This document shows, piece after piece, positions 1 through 6,617 of a stretch of DNA of 8,292 nucleotides. The stretch lies in assembly GCF_946479605.1 (NCBI RefSeq), contig NZ_CAMLGT010000171.1, positions 1 to 8,292 of the forward strand. The letters are read 5' to 3'. Position numbers and translations under genes: made by a program. The DNA is from an uncultured Lacibacter sp. (GTDB taxonomy: Bacteria; Bacteroidota; Bacteroidia; Chitinophagales; Chitinophagaceae). Under the pieces are notes generated by a model, which was not told the origin of the DNA, did no database searches, and saw nothing but the letters and a program-made list of their open reading frames with translations. Positions within the stretch are counted from its first letter, which is position 1. Each line of letters begins with the position of its first letter.

Positions 1-2461
1 AGATAATGGCCCTGTTGATCCATGGCTCACAGAAGTAAGGAGCCGTCCCCGGTTCTCCCAAAATTTGATTATAGAAATGTTGCGTCTTCTCCTTGCTTTC
101 TTCCCACCAGCCCCTGATGGTACTCATATCGTGTGTACTTGGTGTAACCACACTCATATAAGGTGCATCTTTTGGGTGAAAGAATTGTCGTGCCGGGTCT
201 TTTGGCATACGTTGAATTTCGAGACTGAGCATACCCAATTGCTTCATTACATCTGGTACGCATTCCGGCACCATACCAAGATCTTCGCCACACACCAGCA
301 TATTGGTTGAACGTTTGAGGTATGGAAGTTTGGCCATTGCTTCTTTACGCCAGAAATCATCCTGCCGGCGATAGAAATAATTTACATACAGGTCATCCAG
401 CTTTCGGCGTTTGTCTTCATCCAGAAAGCGGAATGAAGAAGTGGAGCCCATACTTATGCGGAAATGAAACTGTTGCGACTGACTTCCTTCCACTTCAAAC
501 AAAATAACATTACTGATGCAATCATACAATCCGTGCTTAATACGATTATTTACATCGTTATCGTCCTGTTTTGCAAAGTGTGCTTCTACTTTTCGCTGTG
601 TATTAAACTCTTCCTTTAAAGCAAACTGTCCGTCGCCAATAGGTTCAAGATAGGGTTTGAGTATTTCAGTGTCACCATGCATTAACTCACGCAACACATC
701 ATCATTAATAAATGGTTTGCAATAACGTTGATAGTCGAACCACAACCCGTTTTTTGCAAATTCATTGATATGAACAGGTAAGGCCGGAACAAAATATCCC
801 AGGATGCCTTCTACTGCATGCATGGGAATACTCCAGATGCGGAAGAACCCAAGAATATGATCAATACGGAAGGCATCGAAATAATTGCTCATCTGTTCAA
901 ACCGCTGGCGCCACCATTTAAAACCATCCTCTGCCATACGTTGCCAGTTATATGTCGGGAACCCCCAGTTCTGCCCTTTCACAGCAAAATCATCAGGCGG
1001 GGCCCCGGCCTGCATGCTCATGTTGTACAGCTCCGGTTCCATCCATGCATCGCAACTGTTACGGTAAATGCCAATGGGAATATCGCCTTTTACAATGATG
1101 CCGTTTGCATGTGCATAGTTGGCTGCATCTAGCAACTGCAGATGTAAATGAAACTGGATAAAATAGTAAATGGCTACTTCATCATAATGTTTTTGCGAGG
1201 GCGAAACAAACTGCTGTATGCTGTGCTCATCATAAACGCTATGTGCTTTCCATTGTGAAAAATCGGGTGTTTTGTATTTATCACGCAGATAACTGAATGC
1301 TGCATAAGGCACTAACCAATGACGATTCATTTCAAAGAACTCAAAGAACACAGCATCTTCATGCATGGCGTTCTTTTGTTCGTGATACAACTCTTTAGCA
1401 GCCGCCCATTTTACTTTCATTACCGACTCATAATCCACTTCGGGCAATGCATTAAGTTCCGCCTGTTTCTTTTTGAGTGATTTTATTACCGGGTGTGCAG
1501 CCGTACCTGCAACAGATTCAAGATTTAGAAATACAGGATGTAATGCAAATGCAGAAATAGCTGCATATGGATAAGAATCCGTCCAGGTATGATTTGCTGT
1601 GGTATCATTTACGGGCAGTATTTGTATGAGTTTCATACCAACACTCTTCGCCCAATCAACCAACGCTTTAATATCTGTAAACTCACCAACACCAAAACTC
1701 TTTTCGGTACGTAAACTGAATACCGGAATTGCCACACCTGCACCTTTCCAGGTATCATTTGGCAATTGAGCAAATCCATCGTGCAGGATGGTTATCTTCT
1801 TTCGCCCATAGCTATCATACAAAATGCGGTTGTTTCCTGCTTCAAAAACAACAAAACTTTTTTCCTTTTTATTGTACACACCATATTTATATGCTACCGG
1901 AAAGCTTTCGTTGGAAAGATCAATTCTTGCAGTCCACCAGTCGCCTTCACAGTGCATCAATACAGGCTCTTCTTTACTCCATTTTTTTAATGTAAGATTA
2001 CTTCCTGCAATACACATTACTTCATCAGCCTTCAGCAGTGGTGCCTTTACTTTAAATATATGGGTGATGTTTTTGTATGATCGTGTTTTTGCTTCTTTGC
2101 ATTTTGGAAGCAGCACTTCTTTGAATGGTTGTGTGAAAAATGCATTTTCAAATTCGCCGGCATGGTTCCAGGTATCAATGAGTGTTAACTCATCAACCTG
2201 CAGTTTCATAAACTCCACAGAACGATCATTACCCCACTCCTGCACATCTTCACCATTTTCGTTTTTGAGAATATAACTGTATTGCAGATCGTTTTCAAAG
2301 TCTTTGCCCAGCTCAACAGATACTGTCCAGAATTCATCTGTAAGGTATTGCATGGGTAATGCAGCAGCAAGATCGTTATTCCCTAAAGCATCGCAGTTTC
2401 CGGTTATAGACAAGCTCTGTCCATACTGCGTAAAAAAACGCAGATAGAATTGAATCTTCAT
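1..2461 (-). CDS. malQ: 4-alpha-glucanotransferase, DPE2-like (CBM20-CBM20-GH77), 3' end outside window
   Basis: Disproportionating enzyme: it transfers alpha-1,4-glucan segments, releasing glucose, and DPE2-type members use maltose as donor with a polysaccharide acceptor. I translated the frame from ATG at 2461 to the window edge: 820 residues, no stop. Two starch-binding CBM20-like modules lie at about 1-108 and 130-235 (WW pair at 175-176). The GH77 barrel opens with PVFSLRTEKSFGVGEF at 246-261. The catalytic residues are present: nucleophile D534 in FRIDH, acid/base E726 in CGEDLG, and D778 in PSTHD. About 190 residues separate nucleophile and acid/base, against about 47 in Thermus amylomaltase, which matches the large GH77 insertion of plant DPE2. 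An estimated 70-90 C-terminal residues are missing off the edge. The gene appears monocistronic at its 5' end, because a tRNA unit with its own terminator lies upstream. It is probably cytoplasmic, as no signal peptide is visible. The family call is firm; the substrate preference is inferred. Confidence 0.95.
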   Translation of the reverse strand, partial: MKIQFYLRFFTQYGQSLSITGNCDALGNNDLAAALPMQYLTDEFWTVSVELGKDFENDLQYSYILKNENGEDVQEWGNDRSVEFMKLQVDELTLIDTWNHAGEFENAFFTQPFKEVLLPKCKEAKTRSYKNITHIFKVKAPLLKADEVMCIAGSNLTLKKWSKEEPVLMHCEGDWWTARIDLSNESFPVAYKYGVYNKKEKSFVVFEAGNNRILYDSYGRKKITILHDGFAQLPNDTWKGAGVAIPVFSLRTEKSFGVGEFTDIKALVDWAKSVGMKLIQILPVNDTTANHTWTDSYPYAAISAFALHPVFLNLESVAGTAAHPVIKSLKKKQAELNALPEVDYESVMKVKWAAAKELYHEQKNAMHEDAVFFEFFEMNRHWLVPYAAFSYLRDKYKTPDFSQWKAHSVYDEHSIQQFVSPSQKHYDEVAIYYFIQFHLHLQLLDAANYAHANGIIVKGDIPIGIYRNSCDAWMEPELYNMSMQAGAPPDDFAVKGQNWGFPTYNWQRMAEDGFKWWRQRFEQMSNYFDAFRIDHILGFFRIWSIPMHAVEGILGYFVPALPVHINEFAKNGLWFDYQRYCKPFINDDVLRELMHGDTEILKPYLEPIGDGQFALKEEFNTQRKVEAHFAKQDDNDVNNRIKHGLYDCISNVILFEVEGSQSQQFHFRISMGSTSSFRFLDEDKRRKLDDLYVNYFYRRQDDFWRKEAMAKLPYLKRSTNMLVCGEDLGMVPECVPDVMKQLGMLSLEIQRMPKDPARQFFHPKDAPYMSVVTPSTHDMSTIRGWWEESKEKTQHFYNQILGEPGTAPYFCEPWINRAII

Positions 2462-2494
2462 AATCAACAATTGGCCGACAAAATACTGAAAATC

Positions 2495-2570
2495 TGAGGT
2501 TAGTACCTCTTCCGGGAAATAAAAAACCGGGATGTTTTAAAACATTTCCGCCTGCAAAGGTTTGCGGAAA
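2495..2570 (-). promoter_or_regulatory. malQ upstream region with clustered inverted repeats
   Basis: Short symmetric elements lie 35-110 bp upstream of the malQ start. They are GAGGT-TAGT-ACCTC (2496-2509), TTCCGGGAA (2510-2518), the perfect 14-bp palindrome ATGTTTTAAAACAT (2532-2545), and arms TTTCCGC/GCGGAAA (2545-2551 and 2564-2570) around a 12-base loop. On the minus strand the loop contains AACCTTTG, one mismatch from the TAnnTTTG -7 consensus, so it may be the promoter; no -33 TTG is seen at the right distance. The 14-bp palindrome would then lie just downstream of the transcription start, where a repressor could bind. This is inference from position and symmetry; no regulator is known. 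Confidence 0.3.
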
Positions 2571-2682
2571 AGTAAAAGCCCTCATGCTGCTTCAAACGGA
2601 ACAGGTAGCTACATCCTGTGGCATCACAAACCGGTTAACAATATTGCAGGAACAAAGAAACCCTCCTTTAACGCTATGGCAT

Positions 2683-2716
2683 AAAAAAACCAGCAACACA
2701 TTTCGTGTTGCTGGTT
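2683..2716 (-). terminator. Intrinsic terminator of tRNA-Ser
   Basis: A perfect 12-bp stem has arms 2688-2699 and 2705-2716 and a 5-base loop (2700-2704). On the minus strand it runs straight into a seven-U tract (2683-2689). It starts 5 bases after the discriminator base of the tRNA, so the tRNA transcript ends here and would not read into malQ. Confidence 0.9.
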
Positions 2717-2721
2717 AAGTG

Positions 2722-2806
2722 CGGAGAGAGAGGGATTCGAACCCCCGGACCTGTGACAGTCAACGGTTTTCAAGACCGCCGCATTCGACCGCTCTGCCAT
2801 CTCTCC
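2722..2806 (-). tRNA. tRNA-Ser (anticodon UGA)
   Basis: The cloverleaf folds by hand. The acceptor is GGAGAGA (2806-2800) with TCTCTCC (2729-2723), and the discriminator is G73 at 2722, as expected for serine. The D arm is closed by GCA/TGC. The anticodon stem is GCGGT/ACCGT around loop CTTGAAA, giving anticodon TGA, which reads UCA and related UCN serine codons. There is a long class II variable arm, and the T arm is GGGGG-TTCGAAT-CCCTC. Length is 85 nt. CCA is not encoded. The gene stands alone between its own promoter and terminator. Confidence 0.97.
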
Positions 2807-2810
2807 GGCG

Positions 2811-2842
2811 CAAAAATACATTTACAACTTATTCCTCCCAAA
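2811..2842 (-). promoter_or_regulatory. Bacteroidota-type promoter of tRNA-Ser
   Basis: On the minus strand TTTG (2842-2839) is followed, after a 20-base spacer, by TATTTTTG (2818-2811). This fits the Bacteroidota primary sigma pattern of a -33 TTG and a -7 TAnnTTTG exactly. The -7 box ends 4 bases before the mature tRNA 5' end, so the primary transcript probably starts at or very near the tRNA itself, with almost no leader. Confidence 0.7.
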
Positions 2843-2849
2843 TTCTTAG

Positions 2850-2888
2850 AAAAAAGAAAAACAATGGGCGGCTGAAATAGCCGCCCAT
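2850..2888 (-). terminator. Intrinsic terminator of mutS2
   Basis: A perfect 10-bp GC-rich stem, ATGGGCGGCT/AGCCGCCCAT (2864-2873 and 2879-2888), has a 5-base loop. On the minus strand it is followed by a T-rich run (2863-2850). It begins 26 bases after the mutS2 stop codon, confirming that the gene ends there and separating it from the tRNA promoter. Confidence 0.88.
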
Positions 2889-2914
2889 AAAGGATTTCAG
2901 CGTAAAAAAAAATC

Positions 2915-5032
2915 TTACCTGGTTTCAGTTTCTTCCACTTTATCTACCACCACCACCAAATCTGTAAGACTAACTGTAATAGGAATAGCCCCTAGCTGCA
3001 CCACTGCGTTCTTTCCCTTCAACTCCTTTACAATACCCACCTGCCGGTTCTTCATCATCTTCACTTTTACACCGGGCTTTATTTCACCGCCCACTTCTTT
3101 AAATTTTTCGTTCAGCTTTTTGTCTTTTTTCTCAGCTACCTGTTTTTGCTTTTGATCAAATAACAGGGCGTTGATCTGTTTCATTACTTCCGTCTTGTTA
3201 TCGCTACGCCTCCATTCCTGCACAATAGCTTTAAGCTTGCGATCCATATCCTTCAGGTAAGCAATGCGGTCTTCGGTAATCTTGTTCTGCTGTTTCAGGA
3301 TTTCCACCTGTTGCTGATGCCTTTCTTTATTCAACACCTGCTCCATTTCTTTTTTCAAGCGTTCATTCTCTTTCAGCAGGCGATGCAGTTCCTTTTCTTT
3401 CTTTTCAATCTGGCGAAGATCACTTTCTGCACTGTTCAGTAATTTATCTAATCGGAAATGATCTTCATCCACCAAAGCCCTTGCACGTTCAATCAGTTTT
3501 TTATCTAAACCAATACGCTCTGCAATGGCAAATGTGTAGGAACTGCCGGGTTTACCAACAATGAGTTTGTACAAAGGCTGCAAACTTTTTTCATCAAAAC
3601 TCATGGCGCCGTTAATGATACCCGGTGTATGGTTGGCCATTACTTTTAAGTTGAGATAGTGCGTGGTTACAATACCCAGCGAATGTTTCTTTACCAGCTC
3701 CTGCATGATCACTTCTGCAAATGCCCCGCCAAGATTGGGGTCACTACCGCTGCCCAATTCATCAATAAAAAACAAGGTGCGACCATTAGCTGTTTCCATG
3801 AAGTGTTTCATGTGCAGCAGATGACTGCTGTATGTACTCAGATCATACTCGATACTTTGCGTATCGCCAATATGGATCATGATCTGTTTAAAAATACCGA
3901 ACTCACTTTCAGGATGCACCGGCACCAGCAAACCACTTTGCACCATCAGCTGCATTAAGCCTACCGTTTTCATAGTAACTGTTTTACCACCGGCGTTGGG
4001 TCCTGAAATAACAAGAATCCGGTTCTTATCATCCAGGTGAATATGCGTTGGGATTGTTGGCTTCTGATTTTTTTTATTGTAAAGCAGTAATAACGGATGA
4101 TATGCATCCCGCAATTTGATCTGTGCCTTATCACTAAGCATGGGGTAATTGGCCTCCATGTCAACCCCCAGTTTTGCTTTCGCCCTGATGAAATCATATT
4201 CACCCAATATCTTATGATAGGTTGTGAGCAAAGAAGCGTAAACAGAAAGTTGTTGTGTAAGCTCACGCAAAATGCGGTACACTTCACGCTTCTCCTCATT
4301 TTCTAAACTGAAAATATCATTATTCAGTTCAATGGTTTCTTCGGGTTCCACAAAAACGGTACGGCGGCTTTCACTTTCGCCATGCAGGATGCCTTTTACC
4401 TGGCGTTTTTGCTCGGCATACAATGCCACCACTCTTCTGCCGCTGAGAAATGATTCTTCAATGTCTGCCACGTAACCCTGCTTCTGTAATTTCTTGAGCA
4501 CTTTTTCAAACTCCCGCCTCAATTCATTCCGTTTACGGTACAGGTTCATGCGGATATTGCTAAGTTCTTCACTGGCATCGTCTTTCACCACACCACCGGT
4601 ATCAAGCACATCATCAATTAATTCAAGGATCACTTTTTCGTAATACGTTCCTTCAATCACTTGTGTTAATGCAGGATAAGCCAATCGTCTTTCACTGTCA
4701 AACCACCGGAAAATGCTTTGCATATTTTCCGCCAGCTTGCGTATCTGCATCAACTGTTCTTCCGTAAGCACGGCTCCGGGGATCGATAACAATTTTAACT
4801 CACGGGATAAATTGAGGATATAATCCGTGGGAAAATATTGTCCCTGCTGTATAATGAGCAGCATTTCATAACTCTGCTGCAGTTCCAGCTGAATGTATTC
4901 TTTTCGGGTATGGATGCGCAGATTCTGTGCCTTTTCTTTGGCATATTCCGTTTTGCAATGCTCATGCAAAAGGGCCTTCACCTTGTCAAACTCCAGCTGC
5001 ACCAATGCCGAATCAGGAAAAAACTTTATCAC
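2915..5032 (-). CDS. mutS2: MutS2-family ATPase lacking the Smr domain
   Basis: MutS2 proteins are dimeric ABC-type ATPases, reported to suppress recombination by acting on branched DNA and, in Bacillus, to split collided ribosomes. The 705 residues contain an N-terminal/lever region (about 1-310), Walker A GPNAGGKT at 344-351, Walker B FFIDE with D424/E425, the loop GSGSDP at 427-432, H458 in TTHY, a charged coiled coil at about 526-606, and a KOW-like beta segment at about 650-696. The chain stops there. The usual C-terminal Smr nuclease domain of about 80 residues is absent, where full-length relatives have about 780-800 residues. A terminator follows 26 bases after the stop, so this is not a cut-off or an adjacent fragment. 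The start is GTG; an in-frame TGA lies three codons upstream, so it cannot begin earlier. The family call is certain; the biochemical role without Smr is open. Confidence 0.95.
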   Translation of the reverse strand: MIKFFPDSALVQLEFDKVKALLHEHCKTEYAKEKAQNLRIHTRKEYIQLELQQSYEMLLIIQQGQYFPTDYILNLSRELKLLSIPGAVLTEEQLMQIRKLAENMQSIFRWFDSERRLAYPALTQVIEGTYYEKVILELIDDVLDTGGVVKDDASEELSNIRMNLYRKRNELRREFEKVLKKLQKQGYVADIEESFLSGRRVVALYAEQKRQVKGILHGESESRRTVFVEPEETIELNNDIFSLENEEKREVYRILRELTQQLSVYASLLTTYHKILGEYDFIRAKAKLGVDMEANYPMLSDKAQIKLRDAYHPLLLLYNKKNQKPTIPTHIHLDDKNRILVISGPNAGGKTVTMKTVGLMQLMVQSGLLVPVHPESEFGIFKQIMIHIGDTQSIEYDLSTYSSHLLHMKHFMETANGRTLFFIDELGSGSDPNLGGAFAEVIMQELVKKHSLGIVTTHYLNLKVMANHTPGIINGAMSFDEKSLQPLYKLIVGKPGSSYTFAIAERIGLDKKLIERARALVDEDHFRLDKLLNSAESDLRQIEKKEKELHRLLKENERLKKEMEQVLNKERHQQQVEILKQQNKITEDRIAYLKDMDRKLKAIVQEWRRSDNKTEVMKQINALLFDQKQKQVAEKKDKKLNEKFKEVGGEIKPGVKVKMMKNRQVGIVKELKGKNAVVQLGAIPITVSLTDLVVVVDKVEETETR

Positions 5033-5055
5033 AGAAATTCACTTTTTATTGCCTG

Positions 5056-5063
5056 CAAAGGTA
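5056..5063 (-). promoter_or_regulatory. Candidate -7 box of mutS2
   Basis: On the minus strand TACCTTTG matches TAnnTTTG exactly and lies 23 bases before the GTG start, giving a leader of roughly 15-20 nt. No -33 TTG is visible about 20 bases upstream, so the site is only half supported. The 12-mer ACCTTTGCAGGC spanning it recurs upstream of malQ (2550-2561). Confidence 0.45.
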
Positions 5064-5119
5064 ACGCTGCGATGGCATTTATTGGTTTTGTTGTTATTAT
5101 TGTGCAAAACGAACTGGTT

Positions 5120-5698
5120 ATGAAATTTTGGTTTTTGTTGCTATTGGCATTTCCTTTTACCGGCAAAGCACAATCTTCTTACACCGACTCACTGACAACC
5201 TACCAGAAAAAATATGTGGAAGAACACGAAGTGGTGACAGGTGCAAAAAAAAGAAAAATGACTTTTTATCCTGTGAGTAAACAATACTGTATTCTTACAA
5301 AATTTGAACGGAAAGAAAACAGTCCCTGGTTCTGGATGAGCACATCCGGCAGCATGAAACAACAATACAGGATCTATGGCACTATTAGTTTTACTATAAA
5401 TGACACTGCACTTGTGCTGCAGGTTTACCAATCAAAATCGTTGATGGCAAATGAAGAATACAAAGACCATTTATTTATTCCGTTTACCGATGCCACATCG
5501 GGCTTTGAAACCTACGGCGGCGGCAGATATATTGATCTGAACATTTCTGACATTGTAAACAACAGTTATATTATCGATTTCAACAAGGCATACAATCCCT
5601 ACTGTGCCTATACAACAGGATATAACTGCCCTATTCCGCCAAAAGAAAACGATCTGGCAGTGGCTGTAAAAGCAGGTGAAAAGAATTTCCTGAAATAA
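5120..5698 (+). CDS. Secreted DUF1684 family protein
   Basis: The function is unknown; the family is recognised from its conserved blocks. The 192-residue product has a signal peptide, KFWFLLLLAFPF at 2-13 followed by TGKAQ, with likely cleavage near residue 17-18, so it is exported to the periplasm or outer surface. DUF1684 hallmarks are KRKMTFYPV (44-52), LFIPFTDATSGFETYGGGRYIDL (two parts, 118-130 and 131-140), IDFNKAYNPYCAYTTGYNCP (152-171) and PPKENDLAVAVKAGEK (173-188). Conserved cysteines C162 and C170 could form a disulfide in the periplasm. ATG at 5120 is chosen because the signal peptide starts there; the frame is open further upstream, but that part runs antisense through mutS2. 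It diverges from mutS2 with an 87-bp gap. TATTATTG (5095-5102) is a possible weak -7 box. A catalytic role has not been established for the family as far as I know. Confidence 0.9.
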   Translation: MKFWFLLLLAFPFTGKAQSSYTDSLTTYQKKYVEEHEVVTGAKKRKMTFYPVSKQYCILTKFERKENSPWFWMSTSGSMKQQYRIYGTISFTINDTALVLQVYQSKSLMANEEYKDHLFIPFTDATSGFETYGGGRYIDLNISDIVNNSYIIDFNKAYNPYCAYTTGYNCPIPPKENDLAVAVKAGEKNFLK

Positions 5699-5768
5699 TT
5701 TCCTGCTACGGCTTGTTTTTTGTCGTATCTGTTCTACACAAACGTTAAAGCAGTTTTAAAATCCTTAA

Positions 5769-5788
5769 ATTGTTGCCCTGGCGACAAT
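5769..5788. repeat. Short inverted repeat between the DUF1684 gene and msrA
   Basis: ATTGTTGCC and GGCGACAAT pair over 9 bp with one G-U wobble and a 2-base centre, or 8 bp with a 4-base loop. It sits 70 bases after the upstream stop and 61 before the msrA ATG. There is no T-run after it on either strand, so it is a poor intrinsic terminator; an operator or mRNA 3' hairpin is possible. A smaller TTGCA-TGT-TGCAA symmetry lies at 5824-5836. I found no clear promoter for msrA in 5699-5849. Confidence 0.35.
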
Positions 5789-5849
5789 CAACCTAAAAAC
5801 TACGGCACAATTTTGAACGTAAATTGCATGTTGCAAAAAAGCGAACGAT

Positions 5850-6539
5850 ATGTGGAGTAAATTTCTTTTGAACATACTGGCGGTAACAGGATCGTTTCAA
5901 TTTTTTTCCTGTGTTACCAGCGAACCGAATAATAAAACTATGAGCGATAATTTATCATCAGTTGCCTTTACTGCAGGTAAGGGGGGCAACGAAGCAGCGA
6001 CAGATACTGCCACTTTTGGTGCAGGTTGTTTCTGGTGTGTGGAAGCCATTTTTCAACAGGTGGAAGGTGTATTGAAAGTAACCAGTGGTTATTGCGGCGG
6101 CCATGTTATAAACCCAACGTATGAGCAGGTTTCAGAAAAAAATACAGGTCATGCAGAAGTGGCGCAGATTATTTTTGACCCCAACAAAGTAAGCTTTGAT
6201 GAACTGCTGGAAATTTTCTGGCAAACGCATGATCCCACAACATTGAACAGGCAGGGAAATGATGTAGGGCCGCAATACCGCAGTGCGGTGTTTTATCATG
6301 ACAATGAACAAAAGAAAAAAGCCGAGCATTACAAAGCCGAGTTGAATAAAAGCGGCGCATTCAGCAACCCGATTGTTACCACAATTGAGCCTTACAAAAA
6401 TTACAGCGAAGCTGAAAACTATCACCAGAATTATTACAACCTCAATAAGAACTCAAATCCTTACTGCTACTATGTGATAAAACCCAAACTTGAAAAGTTT
6501 GAAAAAGTATTTAAAGATAAAATGAGGAAGAAGGGATAA
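5850..6539 (+). CDS. msrA: Peptide-methionine (S)-S-oxide reductase MsrA, predicted lipoprotein
   Basis: It reduces the S-epimer of methionine sulfoxide in proteins back to methionine. The 229-residue chain has the catalytic GCFWCVE motif at 59-65, with nucleophile C60 and the conserved acid E65. It then has GYCGG (80-84), TGHAEVAQ (99-106), DVGPQYRS (138-145) and ENYHQNYY (189-196), the standard MsrA order. C63 and C206 (PYCYYV) are candidate resolving cysteines for thioredoxin-type recycling. Residues 1-21 form an N-region with K4, a hydrophobic core and FFSC, a Bacteroidota-style lipobox with C21. A low-complexity linker precedes the domain. This places the enzyme at the envelope, repairing oxidised exported proteins (inference). 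An inner ATG at 5940 would give a cytoplasmic form, but the upstream signal is too good to discard. It converges with the peptide-binding protein gene across a 61-bp gap. Confidence 0.95.
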   Translation: MWSKFLLNILAVTGSFQFFSCVTSEPNNKTMSDNLSSVAFTAGKGGNEAATDTATFGAGCFWCVEAIFQQVEGVLKVTSGYCGGHVINPTYEQVSEKNTGHAEVAQIIFDPNKVSFDELLEIFWQTHDPTTLNRQGNDVGPQYRSAVFYHDNEQKKKAEHYKAELNKSGAFSNPIVTTIEPYKNYSEAENYHQNYYNLNKNSNPYCYYVIKPKLEKFEKVFKDKMRKKG

Positions 6540-6540
6540 T

Positions 6541-6617
6541 TAATCAATAAGCAACAGGCAATTGACAATGAGCAATTGCCTGTTGCTTATTGACTATTAC
6601 TTATTGCCTATTCACAA
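6541..6617. repeat. Array of eleven degenerate 7-bp units
   Basis: Read from 6541, the plus strand divides in one phase into 11 heptamers. The left five end in CAA (for example TAAGCAA at 6548 and CAGGCAA at 6555). The right six mostly begin with TTG or TT (TTGCCTG at 6576, TTGACTA at 6590, TTGCCTA at 6604). The halves are roughly inverted copies of each other. The array starts two bases after the msrA stop, fills the convergent gap, and runs through the stop codon and last codons (VNRQ) of the peptide-binding protein gene. It resembles the heptameric intergenic repeats known from cyanobacteria (STRR type); relatedness is not claimed. Confidence 0.75.
6544..6593. terminator. Perfect 21-bp hairpin between convergent genes, likely bidirectional transcript end
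   Basis: Arms 6544-6564 and 6573-6593 are exact reverse complements (core GCAACAGGC/GCCTGTTGC), with an 8-base loop. The hairpin begins 5 bases after the msrA stop and ends 8 bases before the stop codon of the opposing gene, so it can serve both transcripts. Neither strand shows a clean U-run after the stem, so transcript end processing or protection, or simple repeat origin, are alternatives to classical termination. Confidence 0.6.

Noticed and set aside
1824..2276. Plus-strand frame of 150 codons, and similar frames at 65-310 and 818-1132
   Set aside because: All are antisense to the continuous malQ frame, whose conserved catalytic motifs fix the coding strand.
2584..2718. Plus-strand frame of 44 codons between malQ and the tRNA
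   Set aside because: It runs through the terminator stem on the opposite strand, has no recognisable motif and no promoter; the region 2571-2682 otherwise shows nothing convincing.
2624..2821. Minus-strand open frame of 65 codons
   Set aside because: It reads through the tRNA-Ser gene and its terminator; the MAERSNAAVLKT-type peptide is a familiar false product of serine tRNA genes.
3659..4475. Several plus- and minus-frame readings inside mutS2
   Set aside because: They overlap the Walker A/B and lever regions of mutS2 in other frames and show no motif of their own.
4838..5119. N-terminal extension of the DUF1684 frame
   Set aside because: It lies antisense to the mutS2 N-terminus and across its promoter; the signal peptide begins at ATG 5120, which fits the family length.
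5940..6539. Shorter cytoplasmic MsrA from the inner ATG
   Set aside because: The codons from 5850 encode a coherent lipoprotein signal ending in FFSC; the short form remains a lesser alternative.
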